A stretch of 64,000 nucleotides of DNA from Litomosoides sigmodontis (lineage: Eukaryota > Nematoda > Chromadorea > Rhabditida > Onchocercidae), in assembly GCA_963070105.1 (NCBI GenBank), contig OY718803.1:8909823-8973822 (forward strand), read 5' to 3'. The notes below the pieces were generated by a model that did no database searches, was not told the DNA's origin, and saw nothing but the letters and a program-made list of their open reading frames with translations. This document shows positions 11,856 to 32,767 of the stretch, one piece after another; the first letter of the stretch is position 1; each line of letters opens with the position of its first letter. Position numbers and translations under genes: made by a program.

Positions 11856-12888
11856 ATATCTGTTGAAAATGTAGCACAAGTGGAGAAGGGCTCAAAGCAG
11901 TCCTTAAATTTCTTCGGAGAGAAAAGCAGCCGTCCTCCCACTAGGCTTCTCACTTAAGTGTTCACAGCCTATCTCCTCCCAGACAACTTTCTTCAGCTAG
12001 GTAACATTTAGTTGTAGTAGCAGTAGTAGTGAGAAGTTTTAAAGCACAATCAAGCATATGAAATAGCCCTTGTATAGCATACATTTTTAAATTTTATTTA
12101 ACTACCACTCTTTACTTACTTTTACTGATTAGTTTCCGTTACTGTAATCTGAGAATGAATTCCACCACCTACATACTGTATAACAGTTTGAGTTGGAATA
12201 GAGCAAGATGGGAAATAAGGGAACTAAGTTAGCAACAGAGGCAAAGTAAGAGCAAGATTGCCAGGAGGAATGAAGGGGAATAAAGGTCATTTGTTTGTTG
12301 CACGAATGATTTGTGCAGTACCGATGAAGCTCTGATTAGCGGAGCTTTACTGTTCAGCTAATACTGATAATGCATTACACACATCTGAAGAAAGGATCAG
12401 TGATCAAACAACACTGATAGCAACAGTAATAAATCTTCCTGAACTTCACTAATGCACAAATATATGTTAAAAGTGCATAAAAGTAAAAGTATCATTAAAA
12501 ATTCCACTAAATTTACTGGTCAGTTTTCAGAGTGATATCGGTCATCTCCTCATTGCTTTGTTTACTGAGCAAAAGTGCATTATCGATTGATTACGTTCCT
12601 TCCAAAACAAAAAAAAAATCATTGACTTTTGCAGTAGATCTCATGCAAATGTAAAGTGATTTAGCTATTGCTGCAAATGATAGTAAAGAGCACAGGAACA
12701 AATGACCACAAAAAAACCTCTGAGGAAGAGTTTTTTTGTGATGACCGATCAGATGACGACTGTACTTGAAAACAAAGATTTGCCTCTTTGCAATATCTTT
12801 ATAAAGGATGTTTCGAGAATGAAAAAAATACGAATTTCATTCTCATCAATTAAGCTTTGATGAAATTCATGAAGATGCTTGATTTTAA

Positions 12889-12920
<32 letters not shown>

Positions 12921-13789
12921 CTCCTTCTTCCTCTCTTATTTATCAGCAATACTTCAGCACTTCGAAAAAGAGGAGAAATCAGAGGAAAAACCTCATTAGC
13001 ATCTTTGGACGAAATAATTTCCCAGCTAATTTTGTCCTGCTAATTTCATCACTAGTTCATTAATTCATAGTTTAAATTCATGCTGAATTGCCCTGTACGA
13101 TTATTTAATAAACAATTTTAAGTTTAATGCTGCATATGTGATAATGAAATAAGTCGACATTTGAAAGCAACGAGAAGTAATTTTAGAAAGGTTGAAATGT
13201 TGCAAACATTTTGTGAACTTCCACTGCAACGATTGGTGGATGGTTTTTCAATGCTATCAAAAAATTTACGTTTATTTTTTCCTAAGTAAATTTGTTATAT
13301 TAAAACTGAAATTTATGAAAAATATGGAGAGATAAACTGAAATTTATGAAAAAATATATAATTAGAACAGTTGTGATAAAATAAATTACTTGATGTGAAA
13401 AACTTTTTAAATACCATTGTTTGACCGATGACTTCATGGACCTTGGAAGTTAAAAGCAGGAAAATGTTGCTCAAACAGAAGAAATGAAATGTAAAAATTG
13501 AAGAAGAAAAAAGAAAGAGGAGAATGGACAAAACAAAGGAGTAATTGCCGGCTACAACAAAGTATCCTCAAGTCCACTACCCCACTGTTTTTTAAACGAA
13601 TGATAAGAATATTTCAAGTATCCCTTTATCACTGTCATTATCATCTATCACTTTTATCAGATGTGCTAGCACTAGGAAGACCCGCTTTATTCATTCATTA
13701 CAGACAAAACACATTTTTGAACTGTAACAATTTGCATTCATATAAATTTAATTTAGACTTCAATCAGCTGATCTGTTTCACCCGCATTT

Positions 13790-22545
<8,756 letters not shown>

Positions 22546-25500
22546 AATTGTAGAAGTTCTTCCTGAAGAATTGCCTCCCTTTTACTTTTCTTTTTTAATG
22601 TTAGCAAAGAGGTAGAACAACAGCTCTCAGGAAAGGACATAAAATTGATTTGCATTATACAACTAGCACATACCTTCTCCATCCCTTCCTCCTTCCCTCT
22701 CTCTCTTTCTCTCTCTCTCTCTCCCTCTTTCTCTCTTTTTCGAATTAGCCAGAAAGTACTGGCTAATTTGATTGCTCATAGTGAAAAAGGTAGCATTTTG
22801 GACATAAAATAGTGGCACCTGTTGTTGCTATCAAAACTATGCTTTATTTCATCTTACGTGACACGTGAAATAGTAAAATACGTGAGACTTTTTGAGAGAG
22901 TGAGTGCCTGTTGTTGCGCATACGATCATTACACGATGATTGCGGAAGTGTTACAGAAACACGGAACTGCTATAACATCAGAGAAGTGATAAAAAAAAAT
23001 TTTTTTTTTCTCTCATAAATTTCAATATCAGTTGTGATCATTAAAATATCGTTGAAATGTACTTTTTCACAGTTAGCTTTACGCCTTTTTTTTGTCTGTG
23101 TATGATTTTTTTGCATTGTTTAATTTAACTTCAAAGACTTACTGCGGCAATTTCTCAATTTCAACATTTTCGCTCATTTTTGTATAAATTGTAAAATTAT
23201 CAGTTCGGTATAGTAAGAGTTACGGTAGCAGTAGAAGAGGAACAAAAAAAAAAGAGCAAATTGAACAATCAGGAAAAATATCAATTATAATTGAATGATT
23301 TGGAGTAGGTGACCTGTATGGCATAGTTCTTTCACCTCTCTCTTCCTGCTAAATTATCAATAAAGGAAGTGATCACTGCTTCTTTCTTTCTTTCTTTTTT
23401 GCTTGAAAGTTTCCTAAAATTCGATATCTTTTTACTTTTAAGCAAATATTTCTTCAACCTATCACTTTAGCCTTATCGCTCATACTTTACCTTTTTCCAT
23501 GCATCGGCTAATTCAGTGTTATATTCAAAAATTGAAGAATATTAGAGTGAAAACAAAAGATGAAAAGAGTTATCATCGCGCATTCTCTTCCTCCATCTCC
23601 TCCTCTTGCACACATTAACACTAATTACTGAAATGAATTGCCAAATTCGTATCGCTCTTTTTCTCTTACCTTTTTCTTTTTTTTTTTAAAAAAAAAAAGA
23701 AAGAAAAGGAGAAGAATGAATAGCACTAACTTTAATGGTCTCAATTTTTAGATTGCCCACATTTTAAACCTAAAATCGAAAAAAAAAACCGAGCTTATTT
23801 ATGCTCATACAAGCATCTTACGTTTACGCATGACGTGTGTGTATACGCGCGCTATGCTTGCTTGCGTGTGTGTGTGTGTGTGTGTGTGTCTGCACATATA
23901 TTTAAAAAAAAAAACATATAGCAGAAGAAATCTGATAAAGTTAGAATGAGCTACTACTTTTCATTGATTGCAGTACTTTTTGCAGGCCACTTCACTCCCA
24001 TTGCTACTACGTTAAGTGTGCGTTTGCAAAAGTGAGATCTGTCAACGCTTCCTTTGGAGGGGAAAAAAGTGGAAAAAGCAAAAGAGGAAGAAGAAGAAGG
24101 AGAGAGAGAGAGAGAGAGAGAGAGCAAATAAAGTTACCTTAATGCTAAAGTAATTTGGCAAAAATGAAAATTTTAATGATTTAAACTGAAAGATAATTGA
24201 AGCGTTCATTTCAAAACAAAAAAAAAATGCATTTCACCAGCACACATTTAACACAACACTTAAACATACCTAAAAGATAATTTTCAAAAAGAAAAGGAAA
24301 TACGAAAATGCCTCATTTTGCTTGAATTAAAAGTGAAAAATTATTAAATAATATTTGCAAGATAGATGATAAATATGAGTTTGCAATTCCTTATGAAAAT
24401 TTTTTTCCAAATTAATAATTTTTCCTCATTTATATCTTAAAATTTTTTGCGCACTATTAGCTTCTTATTGATATTTGGTAAAAATTAAAGCAATAGGTTC
24501 ATTTGATTTTTTAACATTTCCAAAAATACCACCACGAGGTTTTCCTTTTTTTTTTTTCTTTAAACTTTCTTACAGCCGTATTTTAGAAGCAGTGTTTTGC
24601 ACATTATTTTCAAAACTGATCGTTGCAGTATTTTGCGCACGAAGGAGTGGTGCGGTAAGAGTTGACGGTAAGCTGTTGTCGTAGGAATAGCATAAATGCC
24701 AGCACTAACAAAATAAAATTAATTTCATAAAAGAAAAAATTTCAATTGCTCCTCTTAACGTCACCAACTATGACAAAGTAAATAACGTGAGGGAAACGCG
24801 TGCGCGCAACGTTGCCAGTGCTGCGCTTCATGCAAATTTCTATTTCTGCATTTTTCCCACTTCAGCATTTCCCATCGCTGCAATTAGCTGTTAGGAATTA
24901 GTCACATTGAAAGCAAAAAGTTTTTTTTTTTCACAAAATTTATGCATCAATGCGATTTGCTAACACTCCCAGGAGACTAACCTTACGCTTACTTCTTCCC
25001 TACCAGTACATCAAGTATTGAGTGCTGCAAGTAAAAAGTAACATTTGTGATGATTGCATTACTCAAAGTTAGAATTAATTTCCCCAATGAATTTGCTACA
25101 AGTTATACGAGAAGTTAATGCAAGCAACTCCACTAGAATTATCAGATTTCCCTCCCTCCGAATCTCCACATTTTCCTTTTTTCATTTTTTCCTAAATAGA
25201 AAAAAAAAAGTGTTGAAAGAAGAGTGGGATTTCTTTTGAGACGACTACGAGAAAGTTTTTATGCAAATTAACTTAGCCAAATTATTTCCAGTAAGAATTT
25301 AGTAACAAAAAGTTAAATGTTGGTGAATTCAAAATTCGCTTCACCATTTGATGAGAGGATGTAGAGGATTAATCATTTTCAATAGTGAAGCTTTCTAGCT
25401 TATTTGACGAACAGCTGCTAAGGCTCTGTTTTTCTCAACACTTCATTTGTCAACAACTCACTACACTTATGCCTATCCAAAGAAAAAAAAATTTCATTTC

Positions 25501-26342
25501 AAATAATTTGATTGAGTGAGAATTTCAAAATTTGCGAAAACAATTTTGCAGGAAAAAAAACACTTCTTTGAGTGCTAAAACACTTTATGGAAAAATTATT
25601 GGAAATTTCCAAATGAAAAAGAAAAAGAAAAAGACATTTAGGCATAATTTTGTGTGAGTAATTTCAAGTAGCCTCAAATCGAAACTTAGTAATTTCAAGT
25701 AACTTCAGAGAGAAACTTCTTATAGTGCTGCTATCTTGAGAAGTTCATTCTTTGCTCCATTTCAAACTTAACTTTTTCACATCTTAAAAGATAGCCGACA
25801 AAATAAATTATTAATATCAAAATCAAATAAAATTTATGTTATGATTTTTTGCTGGCTGCTAAATTATTACTTCAATTGGCTAATTATTTTAAATTGATAA
25901 AATCGTTTATTTTCACTTTTAAATTCTTCGAAATGAAGTGCAACAAATCTGATTAACTTAAAAAGCATTTTTCAGGAGGGAGAGAGAGAGAGAGAGAGAA
26001 TACTAAATATTAAAGTTTAAGACAAAACTGTTCCACGATAAGAATTCAAATTGCTGAAACACTTTACCATAGCGATGAACCAGTGAGTAACAAATTATTA
26101 AACGAGCAATTTTTTTTTTTACGTTTGACTGCGTCTATGACTAGCGTATATTCGCATAATTAGCATCATTCATTTGAAGTGCTAGTAATATTCATTTCTG
26201 CAAACATTACAATTTCATTTGGTGCAACACTTTTATCTTTCCCGCATTTAACGTATAAAACAAAATGCGAAAAATACGACGAATTCGTTTAATTTAACAA
26301 ATTAATTGCATAACAGATCATTAAAATTTATTAATTTAAGTG
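22546..26342. other. Intergenic region upstream of avr-14
   Basis: No convincing exon is seen on either strand. The stretch holds polypyrimidine and GA tracts (22690-22740, 24100-24124, 25980-26000) and a (GT)n run at 23867-23890. The less AT-rich segments at 23820-23870 and 24780-24860 could hold avr-14 promoter elements; this is only position-based. Confidence 0.5.
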
Positions 26343-26792
26343 TTAGCAAAGATTGATAACGCTGCACAAAACAGTTGGATCAATTTTATCACTCAAATAT
26401 AATTGTGTTTTATTAATTAGATTGTAACTCATTGCTTCACACTTGCTCGCTGCTCCATCACTTTCATCATTTTCAAATAGCTCAGCACAACCGTCAACAA
26501 CATACTGAAAAATACTTGATAACTGGAATTTTTTTTTAATAAAAAAAATTTTTTTTGATACTTTTGAAGAAAAAAAGTTAATTTCTCAAGACTTACGTCA
26601 TAATATCGTAGTGTATGTAAATGTTGATGAACGCACTTTATATGCTCGTTGAAGTAGGGACGTGAATTTATCGTTTAGTTTTTGCATGAAAATTTTGCAC
26701 GGTTCACAGAGTAGATATTTCGCATTGCAATTATCAGTTGAACTAATAATGTCAAGCAAAAATCCGACGAGAAGTAATACCTTAGACTGCAT
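26343..26792 (-). CDS. Saposin-like secreted protein 1
   Basis: Small secreted protein of the saposin B type; in nematodes such proteins (SPP/caenopores) bind lipid and some form pores in microbial membranes. Exons 26792-26637 and 26504-26343 join in phase to 318 nt (105 residues). The donor is GTGCGT and the acceptor TTTTTCAG. A signal peptide (MQSKVLLLVGFLLDIISS) is followed by CEPCKIFMQKLNDKF, then GCAELF, SKCEAM, TVLCSVINLC and stop. The Cys order (CxxC, C, C, CxxxxxC at the end) fits the saposin pattern. It lies 787 bp downstream of a second saposin-like gene on the same strand, but the two are clearly diverged. Confidence 0.82.
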
Positions 26793-27579
26793 TTTACTGC
26801 AAAAACAAAAAGGAATAAATCAATTGATAGTTAAAATTTGTAATTTTTTTTTTTGCAATAAAAAACTACTTAAAATTAAAAAACTATTCAAATTTTAAAC
26901 TGTATGTCATTTAATAGTGCTTCCTACAAAAGTGTAAAACTGTTGAAGCAATTGTGAAAATTTTCGCTAAAGCATACGCCAGCCGAAATCGGTAGATTAT
27001 AGGAATTTGAAAGAAAACAATAATAGTTTATTTCAAAAATTATCAAAATTTGGAATTCAAAACAAACTATAGCAAATATTTACCATTGTTGATGTGATAG
27101 TGAAATGAAATGAAATGATGCAGTTGTTTTGTTTATTCATCGATCGTTTGCTTATCATTTGGTTCCACTGATAAGAGGTGAAAAATTTCAAAAAGTGCTA
27201 CTTGAAGATATCAGGTGAGGGTAATTTGTTACTGTGTGAGATGAGATTTCCATATGTGTTACGGTACGCACGTACTGATTGCTGTCACTTTCACTTCACA
27301 AAAATCAACACTTTTTCTTAAGATTAAAAGAAACGTGATATTTCATTCACTGCGTTTGATTGCAGCTTTTCTACGTGTGACAGATTGCATCATTCCGCCG
27401 TATGCAATTATTCTATTTTTATGGAAGAAATTTAAATGGACAAAAAATTTTAAATTGTACGGTAAAAAAAAAATAAGTCATTCATTCTCTTCATCATCGC
27501 TTCTCTCACTCACACATTTTCCTAAGTGTAATGTGAAGAGGCGGCAAATATTTCTTTATCGTTTCCGAGTGGATTAAAA
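26793..27579. other. Spacer between two saposin-like genes
   Basis: AT-rich sequence. A 107-codon + frame at 27254-27577 has no motif, no splice support and a biased composition, so it is not called. This stretch presumably holds the promoter of the 26343-26792 gene. Confidence 0.5.
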
Positions 27580-27957
27580 TTAACAAAGATAAAGTTTTTT
27601 ACAAATCGTTTCTGCGTCTTCCTTAACCGTAACGTACTCTTGAACTTTCTTCAGCGCTGTTTCCACCTTCATCATACATACACTAGCAGCAGTTGTATTG
27701 CCAGCAAAACATTCCTCACACAATTCTTTCACTTCCTTTATGAAAAAAAAAAACGAAAAAATTTTAATAACACCTGACACTGTTGACAGGAAGAATTTAC
27801 ACGTTATTTGGAAATTTCGGAAAATTTCAATCTATTGCATAATGAAAATTTCAAAGCAATCACGAATGTATTTGAAATGAAAAGTTTCATTTGCATTTCT
27901 AAAAATTTCAACTTATTATTTTAAAAATTCCGATCACTTACAAATATGTGAAAAGGC

Positions 27958-27988
<31 letters not shown>

Positions 27989-28186
27989 TGTGAAAAATTG
28001 AACCTTGTTTATCCAGGCGAATAATTTTGCAGCTGCGCTTAGTACTCCATTAATGAATGCTTTGCATAAATCACACGAACCTTCATGTTGAGTTTTGAGA
28101 ACTGTCAATTCGGACAGTTTTACTGCGTTTGTTTGTACGAGCACAACTACTACTATAACTGCCAGTACGATTGAAATAAACTTCAT
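27580..28186 (-). CDS. Saposin-like secreted protein 2
   Basis: Exons 28186-28004 and 27735-27580 join in phase to 339 nt (112 residues). The signal peptide is MKFISIVLAVIVVVVLVQT. The saposin B fold is indicated by CDLCKAFINGVLSAAAK, ELCEECF, SVCMMKVE and TICKKLYLC at the C-terminus. The ATG at 28186 is preceded 6 bp upstream by TTGCAG, a good trans-splice acceptor, which supports this start. The preceding gene on the same strand ends at 28229, only about 42 bp away. As in other saposin-like proteins, lipid binding or membrane disruption is the likely activity; the specific role is unknown. Confidence 0.88.
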
Positions 28187-28228
28187 TTCTTCCTGCAACT
28201 ATACAGTTTAGAAGTTATCACTCACTTA

Positions 28229-31200
28229 TCACTTAATGTTATCACTTAGAAAGTCTTCTTCGTCTATGTCGTCAATGCTACTTTCCTCAGAATCCGATTG
28301 TGCCTTTTCACTGATTCCTTTATTAAATGCTTCGCCATTTAATGGTACCATAAAATTAGCTAATCAACTAGAAAATAGCACCAAAAAAGGTAACCATTTT
28401 AATACTGTTGAAAGACAAAAACTCATCCTTTAACAGTATGTCACTGTGTAAGATAGAGAGAGAGAGAGAAGGAAAGGAAGAGAGAGGGAGAGAGAGAGAG
28501 AGAGAGAGAAAGCACATATCGTTATCTATTCTACTGGTAAATGATACCAATTGAAAGTAAATTCCAGCACCTCATATTTATAGAACTAAAAAAAGAATTG
28601 ATAAGGTTTTTCAGGATGCAATCAGCCAAGTAGCTGACTCATCCATTCTTTATCGAAGGACTTTGTATTTTGCTTTGTTAAACCTATGATTTCGTGAAAA
28701 AAAAACGTAGAAAACGTGCAAATCTACAAGGTATATTGCGAAGAAACGAGATGCTGCAAACGTGAAGTGGTCACTTATCACGTAAGCTGCGTATTCATGT
28801 TAAGCAATCAGCAATGTCAAGAAATTCAAACAGAGAAGAGTAGCACCTTCCATAGGGAAGCAAAGTTTAATAATTTATATCTATAATTGAAGTGGCACAC
28901 ATTCTTATAGCAATGCAGTTGCTTTTAAAAACGTTCAGCTTGTATTTTGATTTTTCTAACGTTTTATTCCAACAAATTTAAATTTCGACAATTTCAATGT
29001 TAATCATCAGAATTTTCACTTTGGTGCTTTTTTTTTGATCAAAAATTTCTTGAAATTTTTACGCAGTAACAGTAAAAAAAAACCCATGAAAAATTCAATT
29101 TGCGACTACAAATTGTGACGTAAGAAGCTATCGAAATAAATTAAATGATGTGAATTTTCCTTATTCTAGAATGATTTTTTTTTCTCTAAAATGAACGCTT
29201 GGTCTAGATTTAAAATTCACAATTTTGATGGTTTGTTGCTAATTTGAAAGAATACCACTAATTGTCATATATTTTGATATCTATCGAATTCATTTTCATC
29301 ATAAAATTAACAGTTTATTCAAATTTGCTTTTGTTGCTTGCCTCGTGCGACAGCGTGACGCTTGGCGTAATACGTGTTCTCGGCACAACTTAACAAATCA
29401 TCAAGCTGGATGCAGCTGTTGCTGAAGTTCTTCCCGACATCGTACTTTATCAAAAATTCACCTAGGCCTGTCAATCAATAATTGATTAATTTTTACTTTA
29501 CTGCTAAATTTAGTTTTCCACTGTTCTATTGCATCAGAAGCAGCAGTGAACCGAAAAAAGATCATTTTAAGCTTTGATAGATCAAGCAAGCAATAAGATC
29601 AATCTTTTGCTCAAATTTAAAACCAGCACTTCCATACGCATTGAATTAATTGTTTGATGCATCTGACTTAATAGGCGTACTTGTAATGACTCAGACAGAC
29701 TTGAGCAGAATCGAATTCAGTTCAATAGTTTCATGGCTTTTTGATACATTTTGAGAATGGCAGATCAAGCTTGCTAGAGTTGTTGATATCTGCCTATCCA
29801 TGAAATGCTGCTTTTGGGAAATTCTGGGCAAAATCTTCCGGCTTAGCTCCCTCATTTTGTGATTGATGGAATAAGACAGTCAGTTATCATGCAAGCAGTG
29901 GCACGAGAGAAACAACATTTCTTGTAAGCTTATCAATGCTCCAATCAAGGAGCTATGAGGAAAGAAACCGAACGGTTAAACAAACAACAAATATTTTAGC
30001 TTTTAAAAATTTCGACAACATTTCAGTTGGGCGAGTGAGCAAACGGCTGAGAGCAATATCACTCACTCACTCCATCACTGCCTGATATTGTTTCATGCAT
30101 GAAAGTTACATTTTCAAAGAGGTAAAAGTTATTTTGAAAACGTGAACGCTCTCCTTCAAACAGTTAAAATTCAAAATTGTATAGGTTTTTCATTATTGCT
30201 TTTCTCGTTGCAGCTATTACCATCACATTTCATTTTTTTTTTATCATTTCCTAAATGTGTACTGTGTGATGATGCCTACAGTCATCATTACCCTACCTTA
30301 CCTTACAATGTTTTACAAATGAAGTGACCGTAAGTTCACAAAACCAATGACACATACTAGTTCTGTAGTAATGTGTACTACAATATCCGATTCAAAAGTT
30401 TAATTTTCAAATCTTCACAATCATATAGAATGTTAACTATAGTATAGATAGGCGTAGTGCGAAAGGAGGAATGAAATTTTCAACCGATCATTTTTGTTTA
30501 TTTTTTTCTTCATACTACCTGTGTATAAAGCTGATGTGTAAACAACTTGTTGAGATTTCAATCTGCAAAGTGTTTTATAATGAGAATTTCGAAAGCTTCG
30601 AAAAGACAATATATCATCCAGGTTAATTAAACTAATTTAATGAAATCATACGCCAAATTTCACATTGCAATTTCCTTTCCTTCGCGTAACTAAGCGCGGA
30701 AATAACTGATTATCAAATTTATTGTTCAACGAATCCTTGATTGCAAACACCCATTCATACTTTGCGCTTATAAATTATCCGCTTATAATTTACGAATTTT
30801 ATTTTTCTTCCAAAAAATATAAAGCAACAAGATGAACAAAATAATAATAATAATTAATAATAGTAATAATAATATAAATAAATACCATCCACTCTTCATA
30901 ATCGATCATTGGAAGGAGAATAAACAGAATTATAAATTCTCCTAAACAAAAAAAAAAATAGTGAGAAAGCAAATCGAGACGGACGTATTATGTTTTACGT
31001 CATTGTACTCATTACTACTATAGTCATTAAATGAAACTACAAAAGAAAAAAAAAACGAAATATTTTTTTTTCTCATAGCAACACTTTGAGCAAAGTTTTT
31101 GTCAATTTAAATTTAACTTCACTTTCAACAGTTAAAGAACACATGATAACAAAAGCAGTATAAATAACAGTTAAATATGCTTATATGAAATCAAAATAGA

Positions 31201-32541
31201 AAGTTAAAAAAATTTGACGAAAATTTTAATTATACATATACCATAGACAGTAATGCAGATGAATTCACCCACCTATCAATCGACTAAGTAAGATATTTGC
31301 GCAGGTTGCTTACGTTGCATAGACTAGTGATTGATAGAACTATCTTAAATGCTAGGCTAAAAATGAATTATTAGTAAAGGTGGCAGGAGCGGCGGCAAAG
31401 TATATCAACGAGTGATTTTTCGTTATTAAGCTAATTTATGCATAGCTTAAACTAATCGTTGTTGATATTGCACACATGGCGAATACAATAAAATAATTGT
31501 GAAATGTTGAAATCGTTGAAATGTGAGTTCTTTTTTTTTCTTTCCTTATTATTATTGACATTTCATCCTCCTTGTAAATTTTATGAATGCAACATTTGAC
31601 AATTGATAGAGTGGGTGCAAATTTGATATTAGATATATATAAATATATATAATTAAAAGCATTAAAAAATTTTTTTCACACTTTCAAGTTTTAGTAATTA
31701 ATTATTGAACAGGGGTAAGGATAATTTACAATCTATAGGGCATTTGCTAGCGCAACACAATATACAATAGTGCGAGAGATTCCGTACACAATCCGGTCGT
31801 CCGGTTGAACTAACACATCGACCGTTGTTGCTTATTACAAATTATTAAAATTGAACTAGAAATGATGGACAATGAGTGATAATTAATTGTGCTGTTATTT
31901 AGAAAATTTTCTTCACCGACTAGTCAATTGTACTAATAATTGCAATTTACTGACAAACACTTTTCACAATAGTTTTCAAAAATTCAATTTGAGAAATTTG
32001 AATTTAATCAACTTTGGGACACTTTTAGTGAACGCTCACAAAAATCAAACTTTGTAAAGCGAATCAGGAACATTATTAGGCATAGAAAGTTTGATAAAGT
32101 GGTTGTTGTTGTTGCTTCGTAATTCTCTGGTGTTTTAGAAAGATAAAAAGTGAAATTGAAATTTAAATTAATACACACACAGACAAAAAAAACGAAACTA
32201 GGAAAGGAAAGCAAATAACTGAACCCGTATGATGAGGTGCGATTTAAAAATTAAAAAAAAAAAAAACTATTACAAAAATGCAAGCATGAAAAGTATCTTA
32301 CACCATATGTCAAATATTATTTTCAATTTTCATTAAATGCATTTACCTCTCTCTTCAAGACGAACAAATAGGCTGATTCATTGCGAGCTAAGGAGAGCAG
32401 GAAATTACAGAGCAGAGGTATCGATGATCCATTAGCTATGTGCAAAAATTCTAACATTAATTATTTTCAGCTACGAACAAATTTAGGATGTCAGATGTAT
32501 CGTTACATTAATAGCACATTACTAACTTTTACAACGCCCAT
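28229..32541 (-). CDS. Unrecognised six-exon gene, about 150 residues
   Basis: The exon chain was read by eye: 32541-32523 (19 nt with ATG), 32435-32347, 31809-31766, 30562-30519, 29467-29342, 28359-28229. The total is 453 nt, in frame throughout. Acceptors include CACATAG, TTTGCAG and TTGACAG. Donors are GTAATG, GTAAAT, GTATAT and GTAGTA. The fifth intron uses GAG|GCAAGC, a GC-AG type; reading through instead gives a stop at 29319. The protein starts MGVVKVTNGSSIPLLCNFLL, continues GEFLIKYDVGKNFSNSCIQL and SCAENTYYAKRHAVAR, and ends in an acidic tail (SEESSIDDIDEEDFLSDNIK). No signal peptide or known domain was recognised. The second and fifth exons look strongly coding; the two 44-nt exons are less certain. 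It sits between the cyclase gene and a saposin-like gene on the same strand. Confidence 0.55.
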
Positions 32542-32767
32542 GATGACGCGTATTTAGCGGAAAAGTCACCAATAGAAAAAAGTGGAACCCGAATGAGTCA
32601 AGTAAGCATTCAAGAAAATTGAGAAGAAAAAAAAAACCGAATCAACTGATAATGTATGTGGACATTGAATAAAGTTACATATTTTAGAAACTGATTGATT
32701 CATTGAAATGTAAATTATTAGCCTTATCGGCAAAAATTAAAAAATAAAAGCAGCAAAGTGATAAGAG

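Larger units (their letters stand above)
10502..13789. other. Region between class C receptor and avr-14
   Basis: This is the upstream region of the receptor and the downstream region of avr-14. It contains (GAT)n and (AGT)n triplet tracts at about 10580-10780, a (GA)n tract at 10907-10932, another at 11493-11515 and (CT)n at 12890-12916. Two less AT-rich islands, 11030-11340 and 11660-11770, may be promoter or leader sequence. No gene is convincingly supported. Confidence 0.5.

Noticed and set aside
27254..27577. 107-codon + ORF
   Set aside because: Composition typical of AT-rich noncoding DNA; it lies between two well-supported minus genes.
29319..29341. Reading through to a TGA instead of using the GC donor
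   Set aside because: Not excluded, but splicing at GAG|GCAAGC keeps the frame into a clearly coding acidic exon, so it was preferred.
29690..29860. 58-codon minus frame beginning MRELSRKILPRISQ
   Set aside because: Has Met and stop but no splice partners and does not fit the phase of neighbouring exons.
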